Positions 17,047 through 26,155 of a stretch of DNA of 64,000 nucleotides are shown in pieces. This DNA comes from Helicobacter canadensis MIT 98-5491 (GTDB lineage Bacteria; Campylobacterota; Campylobacteria; Campylobacterales; Helicobacteraceae). The notes below the pieces were generated by a model. It was not told the DNA's origin and ran no database searches. It was given only the letters and a program-made list of their open reading frames with translations. A program made the translations under genes and the position numbers. The stretch is taken from assembly GCF_000162575.1 (NCBI RefSeq), contig NZ_CM000776.2, forward strand, positions 376,950 to 440,949, in the 5' to 3' direction. Within the stretch, counting starts at the first letter, position 1. Each line of letters starts with the position of its first letter.

Positions 17047-18336
17047 TTACCATTTTAAAATAAAAGTTGTTCCCTTTTTTTCTAGACTTTGACATTGAAT
17101 TTCTATCCCATAAGAATCACAAATTTTTTTAACAAGAGCTAATCCTATTCCAAAGCCACCTTGATCTTTGTTGTAACGATAATATCGCTCAAAAATTCGT
17201 TTCAAATGCGTTTTGGGTATCCCACAACCATTGTCTTTAATGGTTAAAGTGTTTTTATCGACTATAACTTCAACTTTCCCTCCATTATAGGTATATTTAA
17301 GGGCGTTATCTAATAAATTGTCAATCACCCGAATAATGCGATTTTTATTAGCTTTTAATTGACTAGGATTTGATTTTAGAGTGATGGTGATATTTTTTTT
17401 CTTATAAAAAGGTTCAAAATAAGAAATCCTTTCTTTTAATAAATTTTCCATAGAGATTTCTTCTAAAGTATTTTCTTGAATATGAGAAAAATTATAAAAA
17501 ACCAAATCTTGATAAATTTGCTCTAGCGTGTTGGCTGCCATTTTAATGCGTTGTAATTTTTGCAAATCTTGTTCTTTAAGATTTTCTTTCTTGATTCTTT
17601 CAATGCTCATAAGAATAATGCTTAAAGGAGTGTTGATTTCGTGCGTGGAATCTTTGATAAAGCGATTAAGGATTTCTATTTTTTCTTCTAAAGGCTTTAG
17701 GCTTAAGCGAACTAAGAAATAAGCTATTACACTCATTCCAAAAAGAGCCAATAAAAAACTTCCGCCAATAAATAGCCATAAAGTGTGAATCTCATTTAAG
17801 ATGCCATTATCTTGGATAATCATAAAAAAATCATCGCGTTGATGCGGAAAATTCAGCAGATTTTTTTTGCGAAGCTCTAAATTGACTAAGCGCCAAAATC
17901 TCCCTCCCACTCTTTGAGTTACTAAATAAACATTGTCTTCAATAATAACAATTTTATCGATATGTTTATGATTTTTTTTAAAGCTAATGGGAATTCCTTT
18001 TCTTTTTAAAATATTCTGGAAATCCTTTATTTGAATGGATTCTTTTAGGGCGTTAAAAATTACTTCCCCATTTTCTTTGTTTAAAGAAAAAGTTATATCA
18101 AGCTCTTTAGCGCTTTTTTGCAATAATTCAAAGAGATTATCAGGGCTAGTTTGTAATTTTTCTTGTAGATATATTGCTAGATTATGGGCTGATTCTCGGA
18201 GTTGCAATATCCTTTCTTCAATAAGAGATTGTTTTTCTTTTTGATACCAACCATAAAATACGAAGATTAAAAAAATAAAGCTTGTAATGGTGTAAAGTAA
18301 GCTAATTTTTAAGGCAATTTTTCTGCTTTCATTCAT
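17047..18336 (-). CDS. Sensor histidine kinase (CrdS/DccS-like)
   Basis: A 429-residue membrane kinase: TM1 at about 9-30, a periplasmic domain to about 188, TM2 at about 190-212, then HisKA with the phosphoacceptor at about His232 in STHEINTPLSIILM and a HATPase domain with N-box RVIDNLLDNALKYT, G1 DNGCGIP and GFGIGLALV. It overlaps its response regulator by four bases. The layout and the linked DUF1104 gene resemble CrdRS of H. pylori (copper) or DccRS of Campylobacter; the true signal cannot be read from sequence. No HAMP domain is obvious between TM2 and HisKA. Confidence 0.85.
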   Translation of the reverse strand: MNESRKIALKISLLYTITSFIFLIFVFYGWYQKEKQSLIEERILQLRESAHNLAIYLQEKLQTSPDNLFELLQKSAKELDITFSLNKENGEVIFNALKESIQIKDFQNILKRKGIPISFKKNHKHIDKIVIIEDNVYLVTQRVGGRFWRLVNLELRKKNLLNFPHQRDDFFMIIQDNGILNEIHTLWLFIGGSFLLALFGMSVIAYFLVRLSLKPLEEKIEILNRFIKDSTHEINTPLSIILMSIERIKKENLKEQDLQKLQRIKMAANTLEQIYQDLVFYNFSHIQENTLEEISMENLLKERISYFEPFYKKKNITITLKSNPSQLKANKNRIIRVIDNLLDNALKYTYNGGKVEVIVDKNTLTIKDNGCGIPKTHLKRIFERYYRYNKDQGGFGIGLALVKKICDSYGIEIQCQSLEKKGTTFILKW

Positions 18337-19001
18337 TCGATAGACTTTCTATAGCAATACCCTTCGCCTCTGCGTGTAAGAATATTATCTTTCCCTACAA
18401 TTTGTCGTAAATTTTTGATATACACGCGTAAGCTAAGCTCACTTGGTTCTTCTCCATAGCTCCAAAGGGTATTAAAGATTTCTTCTAAAGGAACAAAATG
18501 ATTTTCGTTGATTAAAAGGATTTTTAGCAATTCTCGTTCTTTGTTGGATAGTCTATAAGGCTTTCCCTCTAAATATAAAATTCCTTCTTTGCAATCAAAA
18601 CTATAACCATTTTCAAAGTCATATAAATTAACTCGATTGCTTCGCTTGAGTAATGCCTCTAGACGCAAAAGCAATTCTGAAAGTTCAAATGGTTTGCGTA
18701 AATAATCATCACAACCGCTTTTAAATCCCACTTCCAAATCTTTAATGCTGTTTAAAGCGGTAATAAAGATTGCAGGTGTTTGTTTGCCGCTTTCGCGAAT
18801 ATTTTTTAAAGTTTCAAATCCATTCATATTAGGGACCATCACATCAAGCAATAAACAATCAAAATTTTCTTCATATGCTTTATAAGATGCTTCTACTCCA
18901 TCATTACAACAAACTACTTCATAGCCCTCTTCAATAAGACATTCTGCAATAATTTCTTGTAATGCCATATCATCTTCTAGTAATAATATTTTTGCTTTCA
19001 T
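18333..19001 (-). CDS. OmpR-family response regulator (CrdR/DccR-like)
   Basis: A 222-residue regulator with a receiver domain (ILLLEDDM acidic pocket, phospho-Asp in LLLDVMVPNMNG, Thr/Ala in FITAL, Lys in YLRKPF) and an OmpR-type winged helix (YRLSNKERELLKILL to GEGYCYR). The start is placed at 19001 because AAGGA lies six bases upstream; a longer frame to 19022 lacks a ribosome site. A perfect 11-bp inverted repeat (19014-19038) ends two bases before that ribosome site. It is co-directional with the DUF1104 gene upstream and overlaps the kinase gene downstream. Confidence 0.88.
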   Translation of the reverse strand: MKAKILLLEDDMALQEIIAECLIEEGYEVVCCNDGVEASYKAYEENFDCLLLDVMVPNMNGFETLKNIRESGKQTPAIFITALNSIKDLEVGFKSGCDDYLRKPFELSELLLRLEALLKRSNRVNLYDFENGYSFDCKEGILYLEGKPYRLSNKERELLKILLINENHFVPLEEIFNTLWSYGEEPSELSLRVYIKNLRQIVGKDNILTRRGEGYCYRKSIE

Positions 19002-19013
19002 AAGTATTCCTTG

Positions 19014-19038
19014 CTTGTGCAACTAAGAGTTGCACAAG
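19014..19038 (-). other. Intercistronic stem-loop, perfect 11-bp inverted repeat
   Basis: CTTGTGCAACT and AGTTGCACAAG are exact reverse complements separated by three bases. The repeat lies between the DUF1104 stop (19041) and the response-regulator ribosome site. On the transcript the stem ends two bases before AAGGA. There is no T-run after it, so it is not a standard terminator; RNA processing, protection of the upstream message, or control of regulator translation are possible. Confidence 0.8.
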
Positions 19039-19040
19039 TT

Positions 19041-19487
19041 TTATGGTCTTGGTCCAACTGGGCAATCTTTGCCTTTGTTTGGACAATCGCCTCTATTTTG
19101 CCCTCTATACCCTTTGTTTTTATTTTTATGATGTTTTCTTAATAACCCACTTTCATAGGCTTCTTTTTCGCTCATTGAATCAATTCTTTTAGCTGTTTCT
19201 TTGGCGATTGCATCTCGATATTCTCGATATTCTTTTAATGTCATTTGATCATAAACGCTTTGCCTTTTGTCTCTTAATTGTTCTCTAAAATTTCTTGCTT
19301 CTTGGAGTGTCATTCCTTGTGTTCTTTTATGAATCTCCATTTTATAATCAGGATAGTCTTTAGGGGTTACTTTTCCTGAAAGATTAATGAGTTCATCATT
19401 GCTCTTTTTTGAAAAATCTGCTGCTAAGGCTACAGAAGCACTTAAGGCGGTGCCAACTAAAAAAGAAATTATAGTTTTTGCTTTCAT
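19041..19487 (-). CDS. Exported DUF1104 protein with basic Cys/His tail
   Basis: A 148-residue secreted protein. The start at 19487 is chosen from AAAGGAG seven bases upstream; the signal peptide (about 1-22, ending VALAA) then begins normally. The mature part is helical and charged, with the DUF1104-like KSNDELINLSGKVTPKDYPDYKMEIHKRTQGM and repeated LKEYREYRDAI pattern. The last 30 residues are rich in Lys, Arg, His, Asn and Gly with two Cys (GDCPN, KDCPVG), which could bind metal. It lies upstream of a two-component system of CrdRS/DccRS type, whose targets in relatives include small periplasmic proteins. Function is unknown. Confidence 0.7.
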   Translation of the reverse strand: MKAKTIISFLVGTALSASVALAADFSKKSNDELINLSGKVTPKDYPDYKMEIHKRTQGMTLQEARNFREQLRDKRQSVYDQMTLKEYREYRDAIAKETAKRIDSMSEKEAYESGLLRKHHKNKNKGYRGQNRGDCPNKGKDCPVGPRP

Positions 19488-19549
19488 ATTAAGCTCCTTT
19501 AATTTTTTTGTGACAGAAGTATAAAACACAAACCTAAAGTCAATGTGAA

Positions 19550-20833
19550 TTAAAGAGACATTTTATAAAGTTTTTTGCGTTCGCTAGAGCTTGCTATATT
19601 GAGTTGTGCGCGATATTTTGTGATTGTCCTTCGCACAATTTTGAGATTAAATTTTTGTTCAATGAGTTCTAAGATTCTATTATCGCTAAGAGGCTTTTGC
19701 TTATTTTCATTTTTGATAAGCTCACTTACAAATTCTTTAATGGTTGTGTTGGCGGTGTCTTCATCTAGGGCTGTGGCAAAGAAATTCCTTAGAGGAAAAA
19801 TTCCTCTAGCACATTCTAAAAATTTATTTGAAATGGCTCTAGAAATTGTGCTTGGTGCGTGTCCAAATTCTTCTGCCAAATCTTTTAACTTCATTGGCTT
19901 TATCTCTCCACCCATAAAAAAGTCATATTGATATTCCACAATCATTAAACCAATTTTATAAAGCGTGGCTTTACGCATTTCTAGGGCATCAACTAAATCT
20001 CTCGCATCTTTAATTTTATTTTTAATAAATTCATCTTTGATTTTTTCTTTGGAATCTTTTTTTTGTGTTTCAATTTCAATGCTTGGATAGTATTTTTCAT
20101 TGATTTGCACTTGAATATTATTTGATTCTTGAATCACTAAAATATCTGGAATAATAGCCGCCTCTTTTTGATAAAAATCCAAAGCGGGTGGATTTTTGAA
20201 ACTAGAAATCACACGCATTGCTTGGGTATAGTTTTTATCTTCTTTGTATTTTGTGTGATTTTCTAGATCTCCAATAAGCTTTAAGCATACGCTATAAACA
20301 GAATCGGCAATATCCATATTCTCTAATTGAAAATAAAAAGATTCTATGAGATTTTCAGCCGCGATTCCAGCAGGATCTAAATACGCAAATCGCTTACGAA
20401 TCTTTTCGACTTCTAGACTATTGCTTTGGCATTCCTTGGCAATTTTTTCTTTATCGCCATCAAAATAGCCTTCTTCATTAAGATTTTCGATAATTTTTTC
20501 AGCAATAGCTTGTGAAGTTTTTGTAGGAAATAGGGGTGGAACTATTTGGGATTTTAGCACTTCTTCTAGGCTTTCTTCTTGGATGCAAAATTTTTCAATC
20601 CCATCATTTTCAGCACTTCGAAGCCCTCTTGGACCTTCTTTGCGTTTTTTTCTTTCAGAAGAAAAATCAGTTGTCATTCCAGATTTGACTTCAACATAGG
20701 GATTTTCTTTTGCAAATTCTCCTAGCGTTTCTTCAAGCTCTAAAGTGCTGCTTTGAAGTATAGGTAGCCAACTTTTTAGCGTGGATGAAAGTTTTGTCTT
20801 TAGAGTAGCGGAGGTTTGGGTTCTTAATTTCAT
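19550..20833 (-). CDS. rpoN: RNA polymerase sigma-54 factor
   Basis: Directs transcription of class 2 flagellar genes in Helicobacter. The 427-residue protein has Gln/Leu-rich Region I ([24 protein letters not shown]), a core-binding region, the HTH near [21 protein letters not shown] and an RpoN box near the C terminus in the form [12 protein letters not shown]. Two sigma-54 promoters occur elsewhere in this window, before flgB (29234-29251) and before flgF (31136-31153). It overlaps lptB by four bases in the conserved cluster rpoN-lptB-tsaE-dnaX. Confidence 0.94.
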   Translation of the reverse strand: MKLRTQTSATLKTKLSSTLKSWLPILQSSTLELEETLGEFAKENPYVEVKSGMTTDFSSERKKRKEGPRGLRSAENDGIEKFCIQEESLEEVLKSQIVPPLFPTKTSQAIAEKIIENLNEEGYFDGDKEKIAKECQSNSLEVEKIRKRFAYLDPAGIAAENLIESFYFQLENMDIADSVYSVCLKLIGDLENHTKYKEDKNYTQAMRVISSFKNPPALDFYQKEAAIIPDILVIQESNNIQVQINEKYYPSIEIETQKKDSKEKIKDEFIKNKIKDARDLVDALEMRKATLYKIGLMIVEYQYDFFMGGEIKPMKLKDLAEEFGHAPSTISRAISNKFLECARGIFPLRNFFATALDEDTANTTIKEFVSELIKNENKQKPLSDNRILELIEQKFNLKIVRRTITKYRAQLNIASSSERKKLYKMSL

Positions 20834-21555
20834 ACTCTAAAATGATCTCCTAAATAATGTCTTCTTACAAGTTCATTTTCATAGATTTCATTTGAATTTC
20901 CACTAGCAAGTAGCATTCCTTTGTTAATGACATAAGCGCGATGACATACGCTTAGAGTTTCTCTAACATTGTGATCAGTAATTAAAACTCCAATACCAAA
21001 TTTTAAGAGTTTTTTGATAATGTTTTGAATGTCTAAAACAGCAATAGGATCCACTCCCGCAAAAGGCTCATCAAGCAAAATAAATTTTGGTTTTTTGACA
21101 AGTGCCCTAGCAATTTCTACGCGTCTTCGTTCTCCACCGCTTAGATTGACACCTTTACGATTGCGAATAGGTTCAATATTAAATTCTTCTAATAATTCTT
21201 CAGTGCGTTTGTATCGTTCTTCTTCATTATCTAAGCAAATTTCAGCAGCAATCATTAAATTTTCTTCCACACTTAGATCTTTAAATACGCTTGATTCTTG
21301 AGGTAAATACCCAATCCCTAATTGAGAACGCTTGTGCAAACTTAGTGCTGTAATATCTTTGTTGTCAAAAAAGACTTTTCCGCTACTTGGCAACAAAAGC
21401 CCACAAATAATATAAAAGCTTGTTGTTTTTCCTGCTCCATTGGGACCTAGAAGTCCAACAACTTCACCACTTCTTACTTCTATAGAAATATCAGAAATAA
21501 TTTTATTTTTTTTAATAATTTTAACTAAGTTTTTTGCTTCTAGCTTATGCATCAA
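20830..21555 (-). CDS. lptB: Lipopolysaccharide export ABC ATPase LptB
   Basis: The cytoplasmic ATPase that drives LPS extraction by LptFG. The 241-residue protein has Walker [11 protein letters not shown], the Q-loop region [19 protein letters not shown], signature [15 protein letters not shown] and Walker [17 protein letters not shown], then the switch His in [11 protein letters not shown]. The QESSVF and FAGVDP blocks are LptB-specific. It overlaps tsaE upstream by 11 bases and rpoN downstream by four, an arrangement also found in H. pylori (HP0714-HP0717). Confidence 0.92.
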   Translation of the reverse strand: MMHKLEAKNLVKIIKKNKIISDISIEVRSGEVVGLLGPNGAGKTTSFYIICGLLLPSSGKVFFDNKDITALSLHKRSQLGIGYLPQESSVFKDLSVEENLMIAAEICLDNEEERYKRTEELLEEFNIEPIRNRKGVNLSGGERRRVEIARALVKKPKFILLDEPFAGVDPIAVLDIQNIIKKLLKFGIGVLITDHNVRETLSVCHRAYVINKGMLLASGNSNEIYENELVRRHYLGDHFRV

Positions 21556-21952
21556 TTCTATATTCCCTTAAGTGTTGTTTTGAAAGAATTTCAATCTTTT
21601 TAAAATCCATTCCAATTTGTTTTAATATTTTAGCTAATTTTTCATCACCCCATTCCACAAAATGCCAACCTTCTTTTTCAAGTTCTTCTAAAAATCCAAT
21701 TTCTAAAAGCTCTTCTAGATTCTTTTGATAAATGTCATAATGATAGATTCCCTCCCCATAATCTTGAGCTAATAAAAAAGTAGGTGAACTAACCACGCTA
21801 GAATTGCCCAAATATTGCACCATTGCTTTAACTAAAGTGGTTTTTCCGCTTGCTAAATCTCCTTTTAGTAAATAAATACCGCGTTGGTTTTTTAGATCCA
21901 AAGCCTCACACAATTGATGGAGTGAATTTTCATCTAACATTAAGCTTTTCAT
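21545..21952 (-). CDS. tsaE: tRNA threonylcarbamoyladenosine biosynthesis protein TsaE
   Basis: The ATPase partner of TsaBD in t6A37 formation on ANN-reading tRNAs. The 135-residue protein has the P-loop [14 protein letters not shown], followed by [22 protein letters not shown] and the family's FVEWGDE motif. The length is normal. It starts directly after the dnaX stop and its end overlaps lptB by 11 bases. Confidence 0.92.
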   Translation of the reverse strand: MKSLMLDENSLHQLCEALDLKNQRGIYLLKGDLASGKTTLVKAMVQYLGNSSVVSSPTFLLAQDYGEGIYHYDIYQKNLEELLEIGFLEELEKEGWHFVEWGDEKLAKILKQIGMDFKKIEILSKQHLREYRIDA

Positions 21953-23713
21953 CTATTCTTCACTTTTGGGGCGAACTTTGATTTGTTTAATTTCTAAGAG
22001 TTGCCTTACATCTTGCAAAATAGGAAGCCCTAAGGCTTCATTAACTTCATCTTGAATGCTTTTGTGAGTGGGTTGTGTTTCTGCGGATTGTGTGGTTGTT
22101 TTAGGAGTGCTTAGTGTTGTGTTTAATTCTAATGATTCTGTGGAATTGGTATTTTGGGGTTTGGTATTTGGCGTGTTTATAGAATCAGAAGCCTTTTGTA
22201 TCTCTTGCTTTTGTATTGATTCTTGGGTGTTGGTTAAAGGTGTTTGGGAGATTTTGGGTTCTTTGGCTATGGGTTTGATTTGAGTTTGCATCCCAAAAAT
22301 TTCTAAAACAAATCCTTTAATGATATTAGTATAGCTATTTTTTAGCCGTTCTTTATCAGAATCTTGAGCTGTAGTTTCCCACACTAAAATTCCATTTTCA
22401 TAAGAAACAAAATGAATATTTTTCTCAAAAATTTCCCCCAATTCAAAATTTCTTTCATAAATCTTTTGCACAAGTAGGGCAAATAAATCCGCACCATTTG
22501 GAGTTGGAGTAAAGTGATTTGTGTGGGTTTCTTCAAGGGGTTTGATTGGGTTTTCTTTGATTGTGTTGGTGGGATTAGTTGGAGTATTTTCAAAAGTTTG
22601 TTTTGATTCTTTGGTTTGATTTTCTTTGCTAGGGAGTGTTAATCCTTTTTCTAGTGTTTCAATGGCTTTGTCAATTTCTTGAATCTTTAAAGCTTCAAGC
22701 ATTTTAAAGATGGATAAGGTTAGCACAAAGCTATCATCGCTTCCTAGAGATAAAAGTTCTTTGGCTTGGGTAATGATTCGAAAGAATCGATCAATAATTG
22801 TTGCGCTATAGCGTGTATCCTCGCCCCTTAGAAGCTTTTCTTTTAAAAAGATTGCCATTTCATCTAAAAGCATTTCACATTCATATTCAGAAAACCCTTC
22901 AATGTGCTTAAGCAATGATTCTTTGTCTTTTTTAAAAATCTCTTCAAAAAGCATATTAAGGCTTTGAGGATTAATAAGTCCAAGCATATTGGCACAAGAA
23001 TCAGCAGTAATATTGTAGTTAGAATAGATAATCACTTGATCTAGTAGCGTTAAAGTATCTCTTAGAGAACCAGATCCACTACGGATTAACATATTAAGCG
23101 CCTCATCTTGATAGGTGATGTTCTCTTTATGTAAAATATTTTTTAAATGCTCAAAAATATTTTTTTCAGAGATTCTTTTGAATCTAAAATGCTGTGTGCG
23201 ACTAAGAATAGTTGCAGGTAGTTTCAAAGGATCGGTGGTGGCTAGGATAAATTTAACATATTCTGGAGGCTCTTCTAAGGTTTTTAGCAGTGCATTAAAG
23301 GCTTCTTTGGTAAGCATATGCACTTCATCAATGATAAAGATTTTATACCGCCCCATATTGGGATGATATTTGGTTTGTTCAATCAAATCTCGAATGTCAT
23401 CAATTTTGCGGCTAGAAGCTCCATCAAGCTCAATAATATCAATGTGACGCATTTTGTGAGGGTTTGCTGCAATACAATTTGCACAAACACCACAAGGCTT
23501 TGCCTTTGGTCCTTTTTCACATTGAAGGGCGCGTGCAAAGATTCTAGCACTAGAAGTTTTTCCGCTTCCTCTAAGCCCTGAAAATAAATAAGCGTGGGAT
23601 AATCTTTTGCTCTCTAAAGCTAAAGAAAGAGTGCGGCTAACCGATTCTTGTCCAACAAGTTCATCAAAGTCCATTGGACGATATTTCAAGGCTAAAGCTT
23701 CATTGTGTTCCAT
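21953..23713 (-). CDS. dnaX: DNA polymerase III subunit gamma/tau
   Basis: Clamp-loader ATPase subunit. Walker A GLRGSGKTSSARI is near residue 46, four zinc-binding cysteines follow (CEKGPKAKPCGVCANC), then IIDEVHM (Walker B), the SRTQHFRF sensor and the RSGSGSLRDTLTLLDQ sensor 2 region. Beyond about residue 350 come two Thr/Asn/Gln/Pro-rich linkers flanking a compact segment (ADLFALLVQKIYERNFELGEIFEKN...VWETT) that probably contacts the polymerase. The protein is 586 residues. The linker's repetitive codons create long open frames on the other strand, which are not genes. Confidence 0.94.
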   Translation of the reverse strand: MEHNEALALKYRPMDFDELVGQESVSRTLSLALESKRLSHAYLFSGLRGSGKTSSARIFARALQCEKGPKAKPCGVCANCIAANPHKMRHIDIIELDGASSRKIDDIRDLIEQTKYHPNMGRYKIFIIDEVHMLTKEAFNALLKTLEEPPEYVKFILATTDPLKLPATILSRTQHFRFKRISEKNIFEHLKNILHKENITYQDEALNMLIRSGSGSLRDTLTLLDQVIIYSNYNITADSCANMLGLINPQSLNMLFEEIFKKDKESLLKHIEGFSEYECEMLLDEMAIFLKEKLLRGEDTRYSATIIDRFFRIITQAKELLSLGSDDSFVLTLSIFKMLEALKIQEIDKAIETLEKGLTLPSKENQTKESKQTFENTPTNPTNTIKENPIKPLEETHTNHFTPTPNGADLFALLVQKIYERNFELGEIFEKNIHFVSYENGILVWETTAQDSDKERLKNSYTNIIKGFVLEIFGMQTQIKPIAKEPKISQTPLTNTQESIQKQEIQKASDSINTPNTKPQNTNSTESLELNTTLSTPKTTTQSAETQPTHKSIQDEVNEALGLPILQDVRQLLEIKQIKVRPKSEE

Positions 23714-23776
23714 ATCCCACCTATTTTAGAAATTAAGTAATGATTCTACAACAAATCCCCTCTAATACTTATTAAA

Positions 23777-24448
23777 TTACTCTTTATAATGAGAGATGTC
23801 TGGTTGAATTTTATAAATTTTATTTTTGAGGCGGATTAAAAGTCCTGTATCAATGAGCTGCCTAAAAGTTTTCACTACCGTTGGCTTACTAACTCCAAGT
23901 TCTTGGACAATATCTTCATAAGAACCATAAAAGATATTTTCTGAATCGCTATTTTCAATGAGGTATTTAATGATTTCTATTTTTTTGCCCCCTACAAAAA
24001 CCGAAATGGCATTTAAAAGAACATTTTTGGCTCGTAATTCATTGGCTTGAAATTTTGGCAATACCGCCTTTAGAATCGTTTTTAAAAGCTCTTCTACATC
24101 AATAGGCTTTAAAATATAGCCATCAACTTTGAGTTCAATGCAATCTAATAAATATTGTGTTTCAGTATGGGCTGTTGCTACAATCACTGCAATATCCCAT
24201 AGAGGATTTTTTTTGATTTCTCTAATTAAATCGATTCCATTGAGTTTTGGCATTAAAATATCAGTAATAATTAAATCAATGTCTTCTTGTTTTAGAATCT
24301 CTAGTGCTTCTTTGCCATTGTGTGCGATAAAAAGTTTATCAACATAGTCTTCTAAGACTATAGAAGCAAATTTTAAGATGTCTTCTTCATCTTCAACATA
24401 CAAAACTTTGATTTTTTTCATCACGGCTTCATCATTTTTTGATAGCAT
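23777..24448 (-). CDS. Response regulator with a non-OmpR winged-helix output domain
   Basis: A 223-residue regulator. The receiver domain has VLYVEDEEDILK, phospho-Asp in LIITDILMPKLNG, the Thr in VATAHTE and Lys in YILKPI. The output part (about 135-215) is not OmpR-like: VLLNAISVFVGGKKIEIIKYLIENS followed by YEDIVQELGVSKPTVVKTFRQLIDTGLLIRLKNKIYKI, a winged helix of the MarR/Crp/RepL style. It lies nine bases downstream of its kinase gene. Target genes are unknown. The start could be the ATG at 24448 or the later ATG before KKIKVLYVED. Confidence 0.82.
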   Translation of the reverse strand: MLSKNDEAVMKKIKVLYVEDEEDILKFASIVLEDYVDKLFIAHNGKEALEILKQEDIDLIITDILMPKLNGIDLIREIKKNPLWDIAVIVATAHTETQYLLDCIELKVDGYILKPIDVEELLKTILKAVLPKFQANELRAKNVLLNAISVFVGGKKIEIIKYLIENSDSENIFYGSYEDIVQELGVSKPTVVKTFRQLIDTGLLIRLKNKIYKIQPDISHYKE

Positions 24449-24456
24449 TTTTCCTC

Positions 24457-26061
24457 CTATTCTTCGCCTTTAAGTGGTATGGTAATGATAAATAATGCTC
24501 CACATTGATTGTTTTCAGTAGGGCAGTCTTGCAAACATTCTATTGTGGGAGAGAGCTTGGCATCTAGATTCCATTTTGCATTTTTGACTTCAATGCTTCC
24601 TTGCATTTGTTTTTCAATAATTTGTTTAGACATATAAAGCCCAATTCCCGTCCCAACGGATTTATGTTTAGTAGTGAAATAGGGTTCAAAAATCTTTTGA
24701 ATATCTTTTAATCTAATTCCACCACCATTATCCATAAAAAGAATTTGCACATATTCTTCTTGTTTTGTATCTTTTGGTGCAATTTTAGTTTCTTTAATGG
24801 AAGCGGCGATTCTAATTTTAGCAGGTGTGATTTGGCGTTCTTTTAAAATATCTTCAGAATTTTTAATGAGATTTAGTAAGACTTGAGAAAAAGAGCTTTT
24901 GTATCCATAAACTACAATATCTTCTGGACATTCAATGTTCAGTTCTATTTCATTTTGTTTTAAAAAAATTTCAACTAAAGATACAGAATCTTTGATATTT
25001 TCTTTGAGATTAAAAGGTTCTTTGTGGCTAGAAGAGTGAAAAAAGTTTCTGAAATCTTCAATGGTTTGAGACATTTTTTTTGCAATTTTTAAGCCATCCT
25101 CAACTTGTGTGTTAATAAATTCTTGAGTGAGTTTGCCATTTTGAGATTTTACCTTAAAGGCTTGGATTAGCAACATTAATGCATTAAGCGGTTGTCGCCA
25201 TTGGTGGGCAATATTTCCTATCATTTCTCCCATACTAGCAAGTCTTGCTTGTTGATACATAATTTGATCTTTTTTGCGACTCTCTAAAACTTCTTTTTTG
25301 ATAGTTTCTTGCAAGGAATTATTTAAATCTTGCAATTCTTTGGTTTTTTCTTTGATTTTAGTTTCTAGTGTATTGTGAAGGTGTTTAATATTGCTTAAAA
25401 CGAGGTGGCTAAGTAATATTGTAATCATCATAATAAGGCACATAATAACCAAAACTAAAATGTGCAAGAGATTATGCAGTGCGCTATTTCTGTCTTTTTT
25501 AATTTCAACAAGATTAAGGCTACTTAAAATGATATTAGAAATGTCTTGATTTAAAATTGCGATTTGATTTTTAAATTCAAATGGATTTTCTTTGAGTGTG
25601 TTTAGATTTTTTAAAAAGGTTTGAATGCTTGAATCAAGCTTGTTAAAATCCTTTTGTTTGTTTAATAGTTTTTCTTTTTCCTTTAGGATAGTGTCATGTT
25701 TGTCAAAAAAATCATAAACTTTCAATGCCAATAAAATCAAATTACTCCTTTGAGAGTTTTTGGTTTCATTTGCTTTGTATGAATCCCAATATTTTTTGAT
25801 TTCATCTTGTAGTTTTGAAATTTGAGTTTGGCTAAGTGCTGTGTCGTTTGAATGGTTTTCTGTGTTGTTTAGAATCTGTCGTAATTCTTCAAGCTCAACA
25901 AGAGATTGGTGGTGTTCGGCAAAAAGTGTATTGTAATCGTATTTTAAACTATAAAAAAATATATATGAAACAACTGCTAAAGAAAGTAATCCACATGCAA
26001 TATTAAAAACTAATATCCTAGTTTTTGCTTCTAAAGAAGTTCCAAAAATCTTTTTTTTCAT
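24457..26061 (-). CDS. Sensor histidine kinase, HWRQPLN type
   Basis: A 534-residue membrane kinase: TM1 at about 12-32, a long helical periplasmic region rich in Lys/Asn/Glu (about 33-192), TM2 at about 195-220, then a coiled coil leading to the H-box MGEMIGNIAHQWRQPLNALMLLIQ and a HATPase domain with VLLNLIKNSEDIL, DNGGGIRLKDI and GTGIGLYMSK. The HQWRQPLN box is typical of kinases widespread in Campylobacterota. The C terminus has four Cys/acid residues in ECLQDCPTENNQCG. The signal is not known; the partner regulator is the next gene. Confidence 0.86.
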   Translation of the reverse strand: MKKKIFGTSLEAKTRILVFNIACGLLSLAVVSYIFFYSLKYDYNTLFAEHHQSLVELEELRQILNNTENHSNDTALSQTQISKLQDEIKKYWDSYKANETKNSQRSNLILLALKVYDFFDKHDTILKEKEKLLNKQKDFNKLDSSIQTFLKNLNTLKENPFEFKNQIAILNQDISNIILSSLNLVEIKKDRNSALHNLLHILVLVIMCLIMMITILLSHLVLSNIKHLHNTLETKIKEKTKELQDLNNSLQETIKKEVLESRKKDQIMYQQARLASMGEMIGNIAHQWRQPLNALMLLIQAFKVKSQNGKLTQEFINTQVEDGLKIAKKMSQTIEDFRNFFHSSSHKEPFNLKENIKDSVSLVEIFLKQNEIELNIECPEDIVVYGYKSSFSQVLLNLIKNSEDILKERQITPAKIRIAASIKETKIAPKDTKQEEYVQILFMDNGGGIRLKDIQKIFEPYFTTKHKSVGTGIGLYMSKQIIEKQMQGSIEVKNAKWNLDAKLSPTIECLQDCPTENNQCGALFIITIPLKGEE

Positions 26062-26155
26062 TGCCTCATCTTGCGATATAAGATTATTATTTGTTGGATT
26101 TGAAATTCACATTCTTATTTTATAGCAATTTTATTAAAAGACTAATAATGTAAAA

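Noticed and set aside
19575-19931. 118-codon open frame antisense to rpoN
   Set aside because: Lies completely inside a conserved gene and is rich in Leu/Ser/Phe, as expected for an antisense shadow.
22068-22593. Open frames on both strands in the dnaX linker
   Set aside because: They arise from repetitive Thr/Asn/Gln/Pro codons of the DnaX linker and have no ribosome sites or family similarity.
22920-22945. Possible frameshift slippery sequence for DnaX gamma (TTTAAAAAAGAC on the minus strand)
   Set aside because: The heptamer is not in the X-XXY-YYZ phase relative to the reading frame, and no stem-loop is evident after it.
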